Both the position numbers and the translations under genes were made by a program. DNA of 64,000 nucleotides from Eleusine coracana subsp. coracana (Eukaryota > Streptophyta > Magnoliopsida > Poales > Poaceae): positions 24,883,110-24,947,109 of the forward strand of contig CM064417.1 of the NCBI GenBank assembly GCA_032690845.1, written 5' to 3'. The notes under the pieces were generated by a model, which saw only the letters and a list, made by a program, of their open reading frames with translations, did no database searches and was not told where the DNA came from. Shown in pieces: positions 11,625-22,400 of this stretch; position 1 is the stretch's first letter, and the number at the start of each line of letters is the position of its first letter.

Positions 11625-12435
11625 TGATGAGGACATCATCTTTATGGATACACATAACATTACTCTATGTAAAATGCTTGTTCATGCGTGGCTATCAAAT
11701 TTATAATGCTTGTATATAACATTACCCTAAGTGAGATTGTTTATAATGCTTTGTATATGTAGTTTTGAGAATAAATTGCTACCTATTTAATAACTTATTG
11801 TTAGAAACCATAGATATGATGATGAGATTGGTGCAGAGGTGATTGTAGGCGCGGTGGTCTAGCAAGAATGTCAAATCTAAGATGGATATCCAAACCATAT
11901 CAACTTGGAGTCTAACTTGGTCTTCGGGAACAAGCTGTAATAAAATGAATGCACGGAGTGCAAACATGATTGGATTGGCATGTTCTATGTATGCAATGAA
12001 ATTGAAGAAGATAACATTTCTAATGGTTCTGGTCTCATGTCAAAATCGACAAAACAAATGGTCGTCCAAAATTTGTCTCTATGCTGCGACACTGTATTTG
12101 GCCTTTGGGCCGTGTATTTTATTGAGCTCGCTTAGGAGCGCGTCTAGGGGTCCTTTCATGATCATAGGGTATTCATATACAACAGCCATCTCATCATTAG
12201 GGTTTGGATATTTCCAAGATTATTTTTTCAAAAAACGTTTTGCTATTCGTCGATTTGTGAGATCCTAACATTGTGAGTGGAATGACTCATTTGCAATTTT
12301 GTTGAATTGGATATTGTTCTTGATGGTGTTCTTCGATTCGCAGGTGTGGATTAGCCTTCTGGATGAGGTTGACCATGCCCACTAATCGATACGTGGTGCT
12401 ACGATTGCAGGGTTATGAACGTGTTGTTCAGAAGT
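11625..12435 (+). mobile_element. decayed relative of the 9370-10448 element
   Basis: The order of matching segments follows 9370-10210: TGATGAGGACATC at the start, TTTTGAGAATAAATTGCTACCT (arm) near 11762, the TATA region TTCTATGTATGC near 11980, ATTAGGGTTTGG near 12197, a GATTCGCAG splice-like end near 12335 and GTTATGAACGTGTTGTTC near 12411. Divergence is heavy and there is no inverted right arm. It suggests that arm plus spacer is the ancestral unit and that the right arm of the first copy was gained later. Confidence 0.65.
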
Positions 12436-12651
12436 CGGATTAATTTTTGTTTTGCCTTCGTCAAATTGTTGTTTATCGGAATCTATTGAAAGATCAGAAA
12501 CCTTGTTCATATCATCATGTTGGCCCTAGAATACTTTGTGTTTCGGATCAATTTGTGTTTTGCCTTCGTCAAATTATTGTTTATCGGAATCTATGGGAAG
12601 ATCGGAAACCTTGTTCATATCATCATGCTGGCCCTAGAATACTTTGTGTTA
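12436..12651 (+). repeat. 108-bp tandem duplication
   Basis: Two copies, 12436-12543 and 12544-12651, with a few substitutions. The period is a multiple of three, so a short open frame (12447-12668) runs through both with near-identical peptide copies. There is no known product; it is read here as a repeat, not a gene. Confidence 0.85.
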
Positions 12652-13260
12652 TCGACAACAAATTATGATGTGACCCACAATTTCCTTACTGTGCCACCTG
12701 ATCTTAAGACGAATTAGACAAATATTGCCATGAAACTTTTATGACAAAACATGTTTTGTTACACATTGTATGTGATGCACAGGTTTTGGTCACCCAAGCG
12801 TCATAGATTTCAGTCAGTAAGGTATTAACAGTTTTTGTGCATAAACAAATCGTCATCTATCATAAGATTTCTTATAGTGCCTATATGTTACATAATGAAA
12901 TGTATAATATAGTCCTACTTTAAATAATGTTGAAAGAATTTGAAAATAATTAAACATTATTTTAACTATATTATATGTTTCCTCTGTTTCTCTCCATAGT
13001 ATCTACAACTTTTCTTAGACATTTATTAGTATCCCGTGCACTTGATAGACTACCGAACCTACCTAATGTGAAGTGAGATCCGTCCCCTTGATGTTTGTTT
13101 CTTCACTTTTCTTATGTCCGGTTTGCTTACGAAATGAGGAAGAAAAAAAGAACAGATGTTTCGCTGCATCCATTCGTACAGCTTATTGGCTGAAAGCCTG
13201 AAAACGAGAGAATGAGAGATCCCATTCAGCCCCACAAAGCGAAAGCAGGAGGAAGGAGTG
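12652..13260. other. AT-rich upstream intergenic stretch of PsbO
   Basis: No coding frame, repeat or element ends could be supported. It is AT-rich from about 12850 to 13060 and rises in GC toward the gene. Confidence 0.5.
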
Positions 13261-13274
13261 GATCCTGGCCATGC

Positions 13275-13351
13275 CACATGTGTGTCCACGTCGGCATCGC
13301 CATAGCCCCAACCCACCAATGGGAGGCCAACGCTTATCCACTCCTCTTATC
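13275..13351 (+). promoter_or_regulatory. PsbO promoter-proximal light-type motifs
   Basis: Within 170 bases of the ATG are a CACATGTG palindrome (13275-13282), an ACGT core in CCACGTCG (13287-13294), CCAAT (13316-13320) and two I-box cores, GATAAG read on the minus strand, at 13333-13338 and 13346-13351, 13 bases apart. I-boxes and ACGT elements are established light-response motifs of photosynthesis genes. No clear TATA box was found between 13355 and 13442, which is common for photosystem genes. Activity is inferred. Confidence 0.55.
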
Positions 13352-13442
13352 CTCCACCCACCGAACCTTACCTGTCCGTAGATAACACTTGACAAAACGC
13401 CCTGACGACTCACACTCGAGGCAACGTATAGCGCAGACGACA

Positions 13443-14535
13443 ATGGCAGCGTCACTCCAAGCCGCGGTAACGTTGATGCAGCCGGCCAAGATCGGTGGCC
13501 GGGGCTCGGCCTTGCTGCCGTCCCGCCCATCGTCGCACGTGGCCAGGGCGTTCGGCTTTGACAGCGGCGCGGCTAGGATCACATGCTCTCTGCAGTCTGA
13601 CCTGAAGGAGGTTGCGAGCAAGTGCGCCGATGCTGCCAAGCTTGCCGGCTTCGCACTGGCCACCTCGGCGCTCCTTGTCTCGGTAAGCCTGGCTAGTTTC
13701 ACTTGATTCAGTTCGAAGCACCACCGTCAGTTAATTACTATGCAGCTGCTGATGTTACATGTGCGTGGCGCAGGGCGCGAGCGCGGAGGGCACGCCCAGA
13801 AGGCTGACCTACGACGAGATCCAGAGCAAGACATACATGGAGGTTAAGGGTACCGGCACCGCGAACCAGTGTCCAACCATCGACGGCGGTGTTGACTCCT
13901 TTCCCTTCAAGCCCGGCAAGTACAACATGAAGAAGTTCTGCCTGGAGCCGACGTCCTTCACCGTCAAGGCCGAGGGCATCGCCAAGAATGCCCCGCCAGA
14001 GTTCCAGAAGACCAAGCTCATGACCCGCCTTACCTACACTCTTGACGAGATTGAGGGCCCACTGGAGGTGAGCTCCGACGGCACCCTAAAGTTCGAGGAG
14101 AAGGACGGTATCGACTACGCGGCCGTCACTGTGCAGCTCCCTGGAGGTGAGCGCGTGCCATTCCTCTTCACCGTCAAGCAGCTCGTGGCCACTGGCAAGC
14201 CGGAGAGCTTCGGCGGGTCATTCCTAGTGCCGAGCTACCGTGGGTCGTCCTTCCTTGACCCCAAGGGCCGTGGAGGCTCCACCGGGTACGACAACGCTGT
14301 GGCTCTCCCCGCTGGAGGCAGAGGAGACGAGGAGGAGCTCGTCAAGGAGAACATCAAGAACGCCGCCTCGTCCACAGGAAACATCACATTGAGCGTGACC
14401 AAGAGCAATCCGGACACCGGCGAGGTTATCGGTGTCTTCGAGAGCGTGCAGCCGTCGGACACCGACCTCGGAGCCAAGGTGCCCAAGGATGTCAAGATCC
14501 AGGGGATCTGGTACGCGCAGCTCGAATCTAACTAG
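13443..14535 (+). CDS. PsbO: Oxygen-evolving enhancer protein 1, PSII manganese-stabilising 33-kDa subunit
   Basis: Two exons, 13443-13682 and 13774-14535, joined across a 91-bp GT-AG intron with TCG|GTAAGC donor and GCGCAG|GGC acceptor, encode 333 residues. PsbO binds the lumenal face of photosystem II and stabilises the Mn4CaO5 water-oxidising cluster. Residues 1 to about 84 form a bipartite targeting peptide: a basic, Ser-rich stromal part, then the hydrophobic thylakoid segment LAGFALATSALLVS ending ASA|EG. This predicts a mature chain of 249 residues beginning EGTPRRLTYDEIQSKTYMEV. Cys113 and Cys136 of the precursor (29 and 52 of the mature form) are the expected disulphide pair. GGDFxx-like family signatures are replaced by strong full-length agreement, including LMTRLTYTLDEIEGPLEV and GRGGSTGYDNAVALPAGGRG, to the C-terminus WYAQLESN. 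The start chosen gives the family's MAASLQAA N-terminus; an upstream in-frame ATG at 13389 would add 18 unlike residues. The frame is intact, so the gene looks functional. Confidence 0.98.
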
Positions 14536-14770
14536 ATGGAGGCCCGGGGCCAGTATATCACGCATTATGGTAATACTTGTGAGGACAATGGAAGTGGAAA
14601 AATCTGTATCTATGTATTATGCAAACTCGGCCTGTTGGTTTCAATTTTAGTTTTGCGTTTACTTCTTTCTTTTCTTCTAATCAGTGATGAACCCCGAAAT
14701 ACTGCTTGGATTAATATGCAGAAGTGGAGAAATGCAGTTGTCTTATAACGTGCTTCTCAATCCAACGTAA
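14536..14770 (+). other. PsbO 3' untranslated and flanking region
   Basis: A T-rich tail with plant-style polyadenylation context (TGTATCTATGTATTATG near 14608; ATTAATATG near 14710). No single AATAAA was seen. It ends at a T8 run where the minus-strand LINE begins, so the 3' UTR and the LINE are practically adjacent. Confidence 0.6.
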
Positions 14771-15059
14771 TTTTTTTTAGAAAGAGAATATATTACTATT
14801 TCAGCCTCTGCAACGACCGGTGCATATAGTAAAAGTTATTTATTACAACCACAATAAGTAGCAGAACCAGCAAACATCTAAGGCACCACGGGATTAAGAA
14901 TACAAAGTTTGGATCCATGACGAAACTACTACCATGATAAACGGTTTATAAATTGCCACCCATTATTACTGAAGATCTCCATGGTTACAGTTTCAAGCAA
15001 CCTGCAACCCGTCTTCACAAATGGTCTCTCCTCCTCTTTTAGCATCCAACTCCCGAACC

Positions 15060-15984
15060 TCACCCAGTAAGTGCCTCGGAAGATCACCTATATAAAAGTT
15101 TGATGTTTATCAAAAACCACATCATTACGACTTATCCACAAAGCCTAGCACAGTCCAGACACCCCCCGCCCAAATAAGTCTTTTGGTGCTTTGTTTTGTG
15201 TCCCCAAGCCAATCAGAAAATATATGCTGAAAGTTATGGGGGCAGGAGGATATTGAACGTGGAATGAATTATCCTCCATAGGAACCTAGATAAAGGACAA
15301 TCAAAGAATAAGTGTTGAATGCTTTCACTCAGATTGCAAAAACAACACTTAGTACTACTATTCTAGTTTCTCCTAGCTAAATTATTTTTGGTAAGAGTCA
15401 CACGTTTGAATAGATACCACATAAAAATCTTGATTTTAAGAGGTATTTTAATTTTCCAAAGGTTCATATTAATGGGCAAAGCAAGAGTAGTGGATAAAGC
15501 CAAATACATGGATTTCACCGAGAAAATTATCTTTTTGATGGTTCAAAACCACATTAGATAAAGATCCCACCAATCGGTTCCACTCCACTAAGTTCTGTTC
15601 AACTAGAGTTCTTCTAAAGATAATGGTTAAGGGGTCGTTTGAATTAGCTATATAAGCAATCGTGCAGCTCTTCCTCCTAATATAATACAAATTAGGGAAT
15701 TAGTCTATTAACAGACCTTCCCCTATCCAATGATCCTCCCAAAATTGGACCCCAGTTCCATCAGCAAGATGAATCCTACCGAGGCGAAGAAACTCTCTTT
15801 TCACCCCCATTAAGCTACTCCAAAAATAAGAGTCACCTAGTTTTCTCTCTATTTGGGTCAACGTCTTGGAATTTAAATATTTATTTCTAATGATGGTTTG
15901 CCATAAGCCATCACTATTAAACAATCTGAAGAGCCATTTACTCGACAACCATTTGTTTTGGATATCTAAATTAAGGATACCCAT
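15060..15984 (-). pseudogene. LINE ORF2 C-terminal region (post-RT and zf-RVT)
   Basis: The first part (15984-15700) reads MGILNLDIQNKWLSSKWLFR and later GTGVQFWEDHWIGEGL, the W-x-D-x-W signature region that follows RT in plant L1 ORF2. The next stretch (15690-15469) has FRRTLVEQNLVEWNRLV followed by a D-x-F motif, typical of the link to zf-RVT. Near 15150 the broken text SRNDVVFDK corresponds to the usual end of that domain. Frames change between these parts, so only a pseudogene is left. The Cys residues of the putative zinc finger could not all be placed. Confidence 0.75.
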
Positions 15985-16971
15985 CCCTCCATGGTTCTTT
16001 GGAGTACACAGAATACTCCATTTGTCAATCTGTATTTTTTCTTATGACCCTCATTCAGCCAATAGAACCCAGATCTATAGTAATCTAACTTCTCTAAGAT
16101 TTCTTTAGTCACCTCAAAGAAAGAGAACAAAAGCATTGGTAAGTTGCTTAACACATAGTTAATTAACATTAGTCTTCCCCCAATAGAAAGCATTTTAATT
16201 TTCCAACAACTTAACCTTTTTTGAAAACGTTCCTCAATGTGACACCAATCTGAATTGTTAATTCTCTTGTGGTGCATAGGAATCCCCAAATATCTAAATG
16301 GTAAGGCACCTAGCCCGCAGCCAAAAATTTGGGTATACTCACTCTGCCAGATTTCGGCTTCTCCATAACAAAAAAGTTCACTCTTATGAAAGTTCATCTT
16401 AAGACCAGATAATTCCTCGAATGCACTAAGCAAAAGTTTAATATTCCTAGCATTATCTAGATTGTGCTCTAAGAGGAAAATTGTATGATCCACATACTGG
16501 AGGATTGACAGAGTGTCATCTACGAGGTGAGAAACAACTCCACTAAATTGACCATCCTCTCGTGTTCTATTTAATAAAATAGGAAGAAGGTCCACGGCTA
16601 GATTAAACAGCATGGGGGACAATGGGTCCCCCTTGACGAACCCTTTTTTTGGTTTGAAAGAACTTGTCTACATCATCATTATATTTAACCGCCACACTCC
16701 CTTTTTCTACCACTGAACGAATCCAATCACACCACTTAGATGTGAATCCTTTAATTTTAACAGCTTGTTGAAGAAACGGCCACTTAATTTTATCGTAAGC
16801 TTTCTCAACTTCTACCTTGAGAATAACGGCATCACTCTTCTTCCTATGAAGCTCGTGTAAAGTCTCATGAAGTGCGACAACCCCATCTAGTATGAACCGC
16901 CTAGGAATGAAGGCTGACTGGGAATGCGAGAGATACGAGTCCGCTATTTGCACAAGTTTGTTATTTAACAC
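15966..16971 (-). pseudogene. LINE reverse transcriptase, frame-broken
   Basis: Two overlapping minus-strand frames. The upstream one (16971-16603) has SQSAFIPRRFILDGVVALHE and VEKAYDKIKWPFL, where L1 elements usually have D-x-x-K-A-F/Y-D; here the first acidic position reads VEVEKAYD. It then has RVRQGGPI, the (R)QGDP motif with D replaced. The downstream frame (16622-15966) has LSPMLFNLAVDLL, then LQYVDHTIFL in place of the catalytic YADD/FADD, and later FRYLGIPMHHKRINNSDW. A frameshift separates them near 16610. The altered YVDH and QGGP residues alone would abolish polymerase activity. RT makes cDNA from LINE RNA at the nicked chromosomal target. Confidence 0.88.
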
Positions 16972-17191
16972 CTTTGTGAATATTATAAACTAACATTTAA
17001 GAGACAAATAGGATGATATTATTGAATGCACGTAGCATTTTCCTTCTTAGGCAACAAAGTAATTAGCCCAAAATTAAGACTGTGAATAGGCAGCTCACCA
17101 GAATGGAACACATTAAACATATTAAGCAAATTCCCCTTAACAATTTCCCAAAAGAATTGGAAAAATTCAGCTGGAAAATCATCTGGTCCTT

Positions 17192-18998
17192 TGTTGACGT
17201 TTGCTACGCTCTAAAGATAATATGAATTAATTCTGCAAGCGCACGGAACACCGTTATAGCATTTCACTCAGGAGTATTCCAAGGTATTGTATTTATTTTC
17301 ACAGGAAAGCTAGGCGTAAGATTATCTCAGCTTAACAAAGACATGACTAAAGAATAATTCTAACTATCCAAAGATGGGAGTAAGGATAATCAATGATAGA
17401 GTGGGGTAGTAACACAGGAGAAATCCATGCTAAGATAAATAAAGAGATCGGTTAAGCTAGCCGGGAGGACAGCGAGTCTAAGTCTAAGATTCCTAAAATA
17501 TATCTTCCTAATATATCTAAGTCAAGCGTCAAATCCTAGTGACTCGGGTTGAGCGCTTACACCAATTTCTTGGTATAGCCTCGAGCCTTTCACCTGTTAG
17601 CTCACTTCAGGGCACGAAAATGTTGCACTAATATGGGTCCGTAACTAACCTCTGTACTAGTGGGTACGCTATCTCTAGACAACCCTGCTTGACACTTCCC
17701 AAACGTGGTGGATTACTAAAGGGACGGACAGGACTGTCACCACCTGCCGCCTACCACACAGCCCGTGGGGACGAATGCAAATCAAGCTAGCGCTAACTTA
17801 GACACCGCGCCTACGCCTTCACTAGATATTCTTCTGTTGATCGAGCAGAAGAATAGCCGGGAAATAACCAAGTCTAAGTCCCAGAAAGAACTAAACTTAA
17901 TTAAATCCTAGCCAGGAAACCCGCGAACTACGCAACAATGTTTCTTCCCAATAATTGTAACTTGAGGAAATGACTAAATTCAAATAAATACTTCACAAGA
18001 TAAAAAAGGGAAGATATTTTGTATTGATAAGAGATAAGTCTTACATAAGGAGAAAAGATACAAGAGAGCTCATACCAAGACTCCGAGACGATTCCGGAAT
18101 CTCGAGCGATGCTCTCGACTAGACTCAAACTCTCGACTAACTAACCTATTCTACATTGTAGCACAAATAGTGGGAAATGGACTCCTTGATGTGTTGCTTG
18201 TTGATTTCCTACCGAATTCTCCACTATTTATAGGTGGCGATGGTACGGGGGGTATTTGTAGGTGAAGGAGGGTCGGCTGGCCGAAGTCAGTGCGCCAGAC
18301 GGCGGGCCATGCCAGGTGGCAGCCCAAGCCAGGCGGCCGTAGGATCATGTCGGTTCGTGACCGACTTCTTTTGGACGGCTTGGATCTTGTCTCAATGGCG
18401 GTTTTTTGGTTGGTTTGCACCGCCTTCTCCATTTTGGGGCTGGTAGGCCTATTGGGCCTCATGGGCTGGTAACCCTGGGTGACCAACCGAGGCCGGGTGA
18501 CAATCCATGCCGGGCGGCAACCCAGGCCGGGTGCCGATCCCCTCCGGGTCGCCCCTTAACTTCTCCCGGTTAGGCCACTTGTTTGGCCTTCTTTTCGTTA
18601 GCCATATTTCATCATTCTTAATCTGAGAGGAGAAAACAGCATACGGTGAAGTGTTTTTTGCACAACCGGCCGGGTTGGATGTTCAGCCTGAAAAATGACC
18701 CCGGTTAATCAGCCGGGTGGCTGATTTCAGCCCTATATGACCCTGTCGGCCGGTTCCTGATTTCAGCCTGAAAACGACCCTGTCGGCGGGTGAAAACGGC
18801 TGTTTTACAGTCGTGATCGGCCGACGGGGTGTTTCTTCATGTTTTTGCATATTTTGTCTCTCTTATGCCTATAAACACATATTTCACCAAAACTCGTGGA
18901 ACATTATTATTTTAAACAAATATTTATTAAAATTTGATCTTTACCTTGCATTTCCGAACCGCTTGGTGGCCGATTTTGTGTTTTATTGGCCGCCAACA
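17192..18998 (-). repeat. gypsy-like element, 3' LTR
   Basis: About 1.8 kb, TGTTGACG...CCAACA. It is matched nearly throughout by 35423-37252 and in part by 39665-40410 and 44163-45589. It contains a GCCGGGCGGC-type short repeat cluster (about 18280-18540) and a TTTATAGGTGG box near 18228 that may be the TATA region read from the minus strand. Confidence 0.9.
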
Positions 18999-19012
18999 CC
19001 TCCCCAAGCTTA
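18999..19012 (-). other. polypurine tract of the gypsy-like element
   Basis: The minus strand reads TAAGCTTGGGGAGG directly beside the LTR, the expected plus-strand DNA primer. This shows that the 17192-18998 LTR is the 3' LTR of a minus-strand element. Confidence 0.65.
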
Positions 19013-20830
19013 AACCTTTGCTCGTCTCGAGCGAATTAAAACTTAGAGATGATGGATCAGGAGTTGCTTCAATATTAGCGCCCTACGAGTATCAAGTGCA
19101 CAAACACATACTCCAACACAATATGGGTAAGTGTAAACCAGCATGCATATATTACTAAGTCATTCTCAATGTACAGCAGGACTTATTGGTATTTTATAAC
19201 CTTTTCATAAGTGATTGAAGTCTAGAATGGCTAGTTTGGACTTTGCCTTGCAATCTCCTTCTCAATTATGAGTCCAAGGTTTTTGTAATGCTGCATAAGA
19301 TTGAAAAATCTTCCCTCTTGGTGCAATCTCCTACTATGGCTCTCATCTCTCAAAGGGTGTATTTCCTTACCAAATTCTCATCCTACTTTCTAAAAGTTTG
19401 GCTTAAGTATGTGGAGCCTGGTAGGATGTCACATTTAGCATGCATATATTGTTAAGCTAAGAGATGACCCTAGCGTAAGATATTGCACTTCCTCGTTCCA
19501 ATCATTTAGAAATAATTTCCATGGGAGAGGGGGAGAATGAACTCACGTGAAGGATTTGGCTAGTACAATTGCAAAAGTCTTGGGTGCAGATTCATCGCAA
19601 AGACTACAATTTTTGTGCTAGAGACAAAAGATGGTCCTTTTTTTTTGGCTCAAAGAAATATTTTATTTTTGTATGAACCTTGAAGCTTTTTGATATAGCA
19701 CGTCCATGAGAGCTGATAAATTTTTTTTCCTTTTTTTCCTCTCTTTCTTTCTTGCTTCTTTTTTTTCAGCTCTCATGGTGTAAAGAGGCTAATTCAATAG
19801 TTCAAAAAAATTTTGCAAACTTTTTCTGAGCAAGTGGGAGGACCATAATCTTTTAATAGGATCAAAGGCTTGCAAAAAGAAAGATTTTTGGTTAGCCTGC
19901 TTGGTGAGGTGGATGCATGATTCTGACATGGAAACCGCATAACCAAACATGATTAATTTGAGACTCAGAGATAACATGAAGGAAAATGATTGGCTTTGGA
20001 AGTGCAAGTCCCTCATAAGGATTAAATCCTAACTGGACTCAATGCATGCATAAATGGCGTAGATATGGTTTTGATACTTAATATTTGGCCATGGTAGGAA
20101 ATTATCTTTCATAGGGAAGATGTGCACCAAGTAGGGGGTTTTTGTTGCAGCATGGTTTTGAAAGAGATCTTTGGACTCTAATCATAAGTAAATCACAGAT
20201 TCATCCAAAACATGCCATATCATAAACTCCAACAACTAGAGTTGGTGTTTATTAGCCATTTTGCACCCACTAAAACATAGAGGGACTAGCGTTATCATCA
20301 TGCCGGTCTACCATTACCCACAAAAATTAGGAGTAGAGGTTGTATACTTGAGACAAAAAGGGAGCTAATAGAGCAACTATTCATCATTTCCATAAGCAAG
20401 GGAAATCTTTTTGTTCTTTCTGGTTTTGCAAATTTTTCTGGTTTTCCTTGAAAGCTAAAAATCTTTTTGGGTTTTCTTAATTAGCTCAAAACAAAACGAC
20501 TCAATTAGAGAAAGAGGAAGACAGGATAGAACAAATGACGCACCTTGGTTTGGGTACCTCCCTAAGCTTAGGTCTTTGCAAGACTTAAGCTTAGATGGTG
20601 TTCACTGCGGTGGTTGATACTCGATGTTGAAATGGCCGAACAGTTGATCCATCATGGAGATGTTCATCTGAAGTTGTTCTGTTGTTTGTTCTCACCATTC
20701 TTGTTCTTCCCTTATGGTTTCCTATATTTTTTGTGTTCGAATGTCGGTCTCATAGGCATTGGCAGCCAAGTATTGCATATCTTCTTGCAGCTCCAAAAAA
20801 TTCTATGATGTGACTCGGGCAAAGCGAGAA
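19013..20830 (-). other. internal non-coding region of the gypsy-like element
   Basis: No coding frame is supported. The stretch aligns by eye with 40411-42120 of the second copy, including the shared words CTCATCCTACTTTCTAAAAG and CATGCCAAATCATAAACTCC with changes. A second AAGCTT-rich word cluster lies near 20568-20594. Confidence 0.6.
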
Positions 20831-20886
20831 GTGCCTATTCACCCCGCCATGTTGAGCACGTGCTCAAAATCAGCGACGATGTTGAT

Positions 20887-21201
20887 TCACTTGAGGAAGT
20901 CGTGATCAAACTTGCGCACGGACGTGAACTCCCGGTCTTGTATGGCGGTGAACTTGCTTTGCTCGTCGAAGTCGTTGAACACCATGTTCTCTTTACTGTC
21001 CATGAACTTCTCAAATTCCCCTTCTCCTGCTGCTTGCTCACTGGCCACCGTTGCAGCCTTGGATATGGACATTGATTCTGAGTGGTAACTCGGAGCATGC
21101 CCATATGAAGCTTTAGTTTCTGAGTGCTCACTTGGGGCGCGTCTCCCTCGACTTGAGCTGCTACTGAACTTGGTGTTGGGGCCCCTCCAAATGTTTGCCA
21201 T
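20887..21201 (-). CDS. short ORF conserved in two gypsy-like copies
   Basis: 104 codons starting MANIWRGPNTKFSSSSSRGR, then YGHAPSYHSESMSISKA and NMVFNDFDEQSKF. The second copy (42188-42529) encodes nearly the same protein with an extended start (MCPSNPFVG before MANIW). Broken frames after the stop spell a coiled-coil-like segment (near EQEWREQTTEQLQTN, about 20640-20700), so a longer ancestral protein is likely. There is no catalytic motif or zinc knuckle. It may be a truncated gag or an extra ORF of an Athila-like element. The product is not recognised. Confidence 0.45.
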   Translation of the reverse strand: MANIWRGPNTKFSSSSSRGRRAPSEHSETKASYGHAPSYHSESMSISKAATVASEQAAGEGEFEKFMDSKENMVFNDFDEQSKFTAIQDREFTSVRKFDHDFLK

Positions 21202-22400
21202 TCCGACAAAAGGGTTACTTGGACATAATAACTAAAGGACAATATGATAATAAAGGTTAGCAATTAGTCGTTCGGTTAGTAGTCCAGTGTTAGTCATTCA
21301 ATCATGCAAGGGAGGCAAGTGTTAGTCGTTCAAACATGCAATGGAGGCATCAAACTTGTTCTAGTTGGTTTTATTGCAGCACACCTTTGCTCAAAGCGCA
21401 CATACTAGGGGGGGGCTAGTGAAAAGAAAGAAAGGGAGAAGAGTGTACTCAATAGAAGGTTGCGGGGTGAAAAATTTGAAGAATGAGCCCCGGTATTTAT
21501 AGGCTCGAGAGGAGGCATGGGGGGCAACATTCCACGCCGGGCAGCGACCCATGCCGGGCGGCGGGTCCTAATCCTCCTTTTGCTGCATTATTGTTTTGGT
21601 GGTGATGGGAGAGGGCTAGGTCCATGCGCCATGTGATCTACTTGCTTACTTTGGCCATATTAACTTTGTTGGAAGTGAAGGGAGCAAGAAGAGAGTGATG
21701 GGATGGTCAAAGTTGGATGTTTGCAATGAGTGCCCCGCCATTCATGAAGCCTAGGAGAGTAGGATGGCAGGTGAGTGTGAGTGGTGAAAGAGGTGACTTG
21801 TGTGGCTCTCCTCTATCTACTTTTACTCATGGTGGGATCTTAGGTGAGAATTTTTTCACAAAGGAAGTGTTGGCCACACATCCTCCACTCATGGCCATGA
21901 TTCCTGCATCACAAGAGCATGGAATCCGAGAAAAAGTTTGGCCAGGCGGCACAGAAATTACCGAGCCGGGTGGTCGTTTTTCACGAAAAATGACCTCCCA
22001 GGTGCTGAAATCTGACTGGGTTATTCTGGCTGGGCGGCACAGAAATTACCCAGCCGGGTGGTCGTTTTTCATGAAAAATGACCTCCCGGATGCTAAAATC
22101 TGACTGGGTAGTTCTGATCGGGCAACACCAAAAATTACCCAGTCGGGTGGTCGTTTTTCACGAAAATTGACCCCCCGGGTGCTGAAATTTGACTGGCCGG
22201 GTTAGAGTCCCGGATCATCACCCGGATAGTCATTTTTGACAAAAATTGACATCCTTGCCAGGAAATTTGGCCGAGATATCACCCTTTTTTTTTGCCTAAT
22301 TTCATTGCTAAAGAAGGAAATAAAAGCAACCTAATTTAGTGGTATCTATAAGAGAAAGAAGAAAAGAAAAGGGATAAATATCGGTTACCTTCTGACAAGG

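Larger units (their letters stand above)
14771..17191 (-). mobile_element. L1-type LINE, 3' part (RT to poly-A)
   Basis: Minus-strand non-LTR retrotransposon. The T8 at 14771-14778 is the poly-A tail read from the other strand. Moving right are a zf-RVT-like C-terminal region (about 15060-15700), the post-RT domain (15700-15984) and reverse transcriptase (15966-17190). It stops abruptly at 17191, where an LTR element starts. The 5' half resumes at 37253. Several stops and frameshifts make it inactive. Confidence 0.88.

Noticed and set aside
12447..12668. 73-codon frame with internally repeated peptide
   Set aside because: The repeat comes from a 108-bp DNA duplication. There is no start context, no homologue is recognised, and it lies in decayed repeat sequence.
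13389..13442. Earlier in-frame ATG for PsbO at 13389
   Set aside because: It would add 18 residues unlike PsbO transit peptides, while the ATG at 13443 gives the family's usual N-terminus and length.
14224..14565. 113-codon minus-strand frame opposite PsbO exon 2
   Set aside because: It is a shadow of the high-GC PsbO coding strand; the plus-strand protein is unmistakable.
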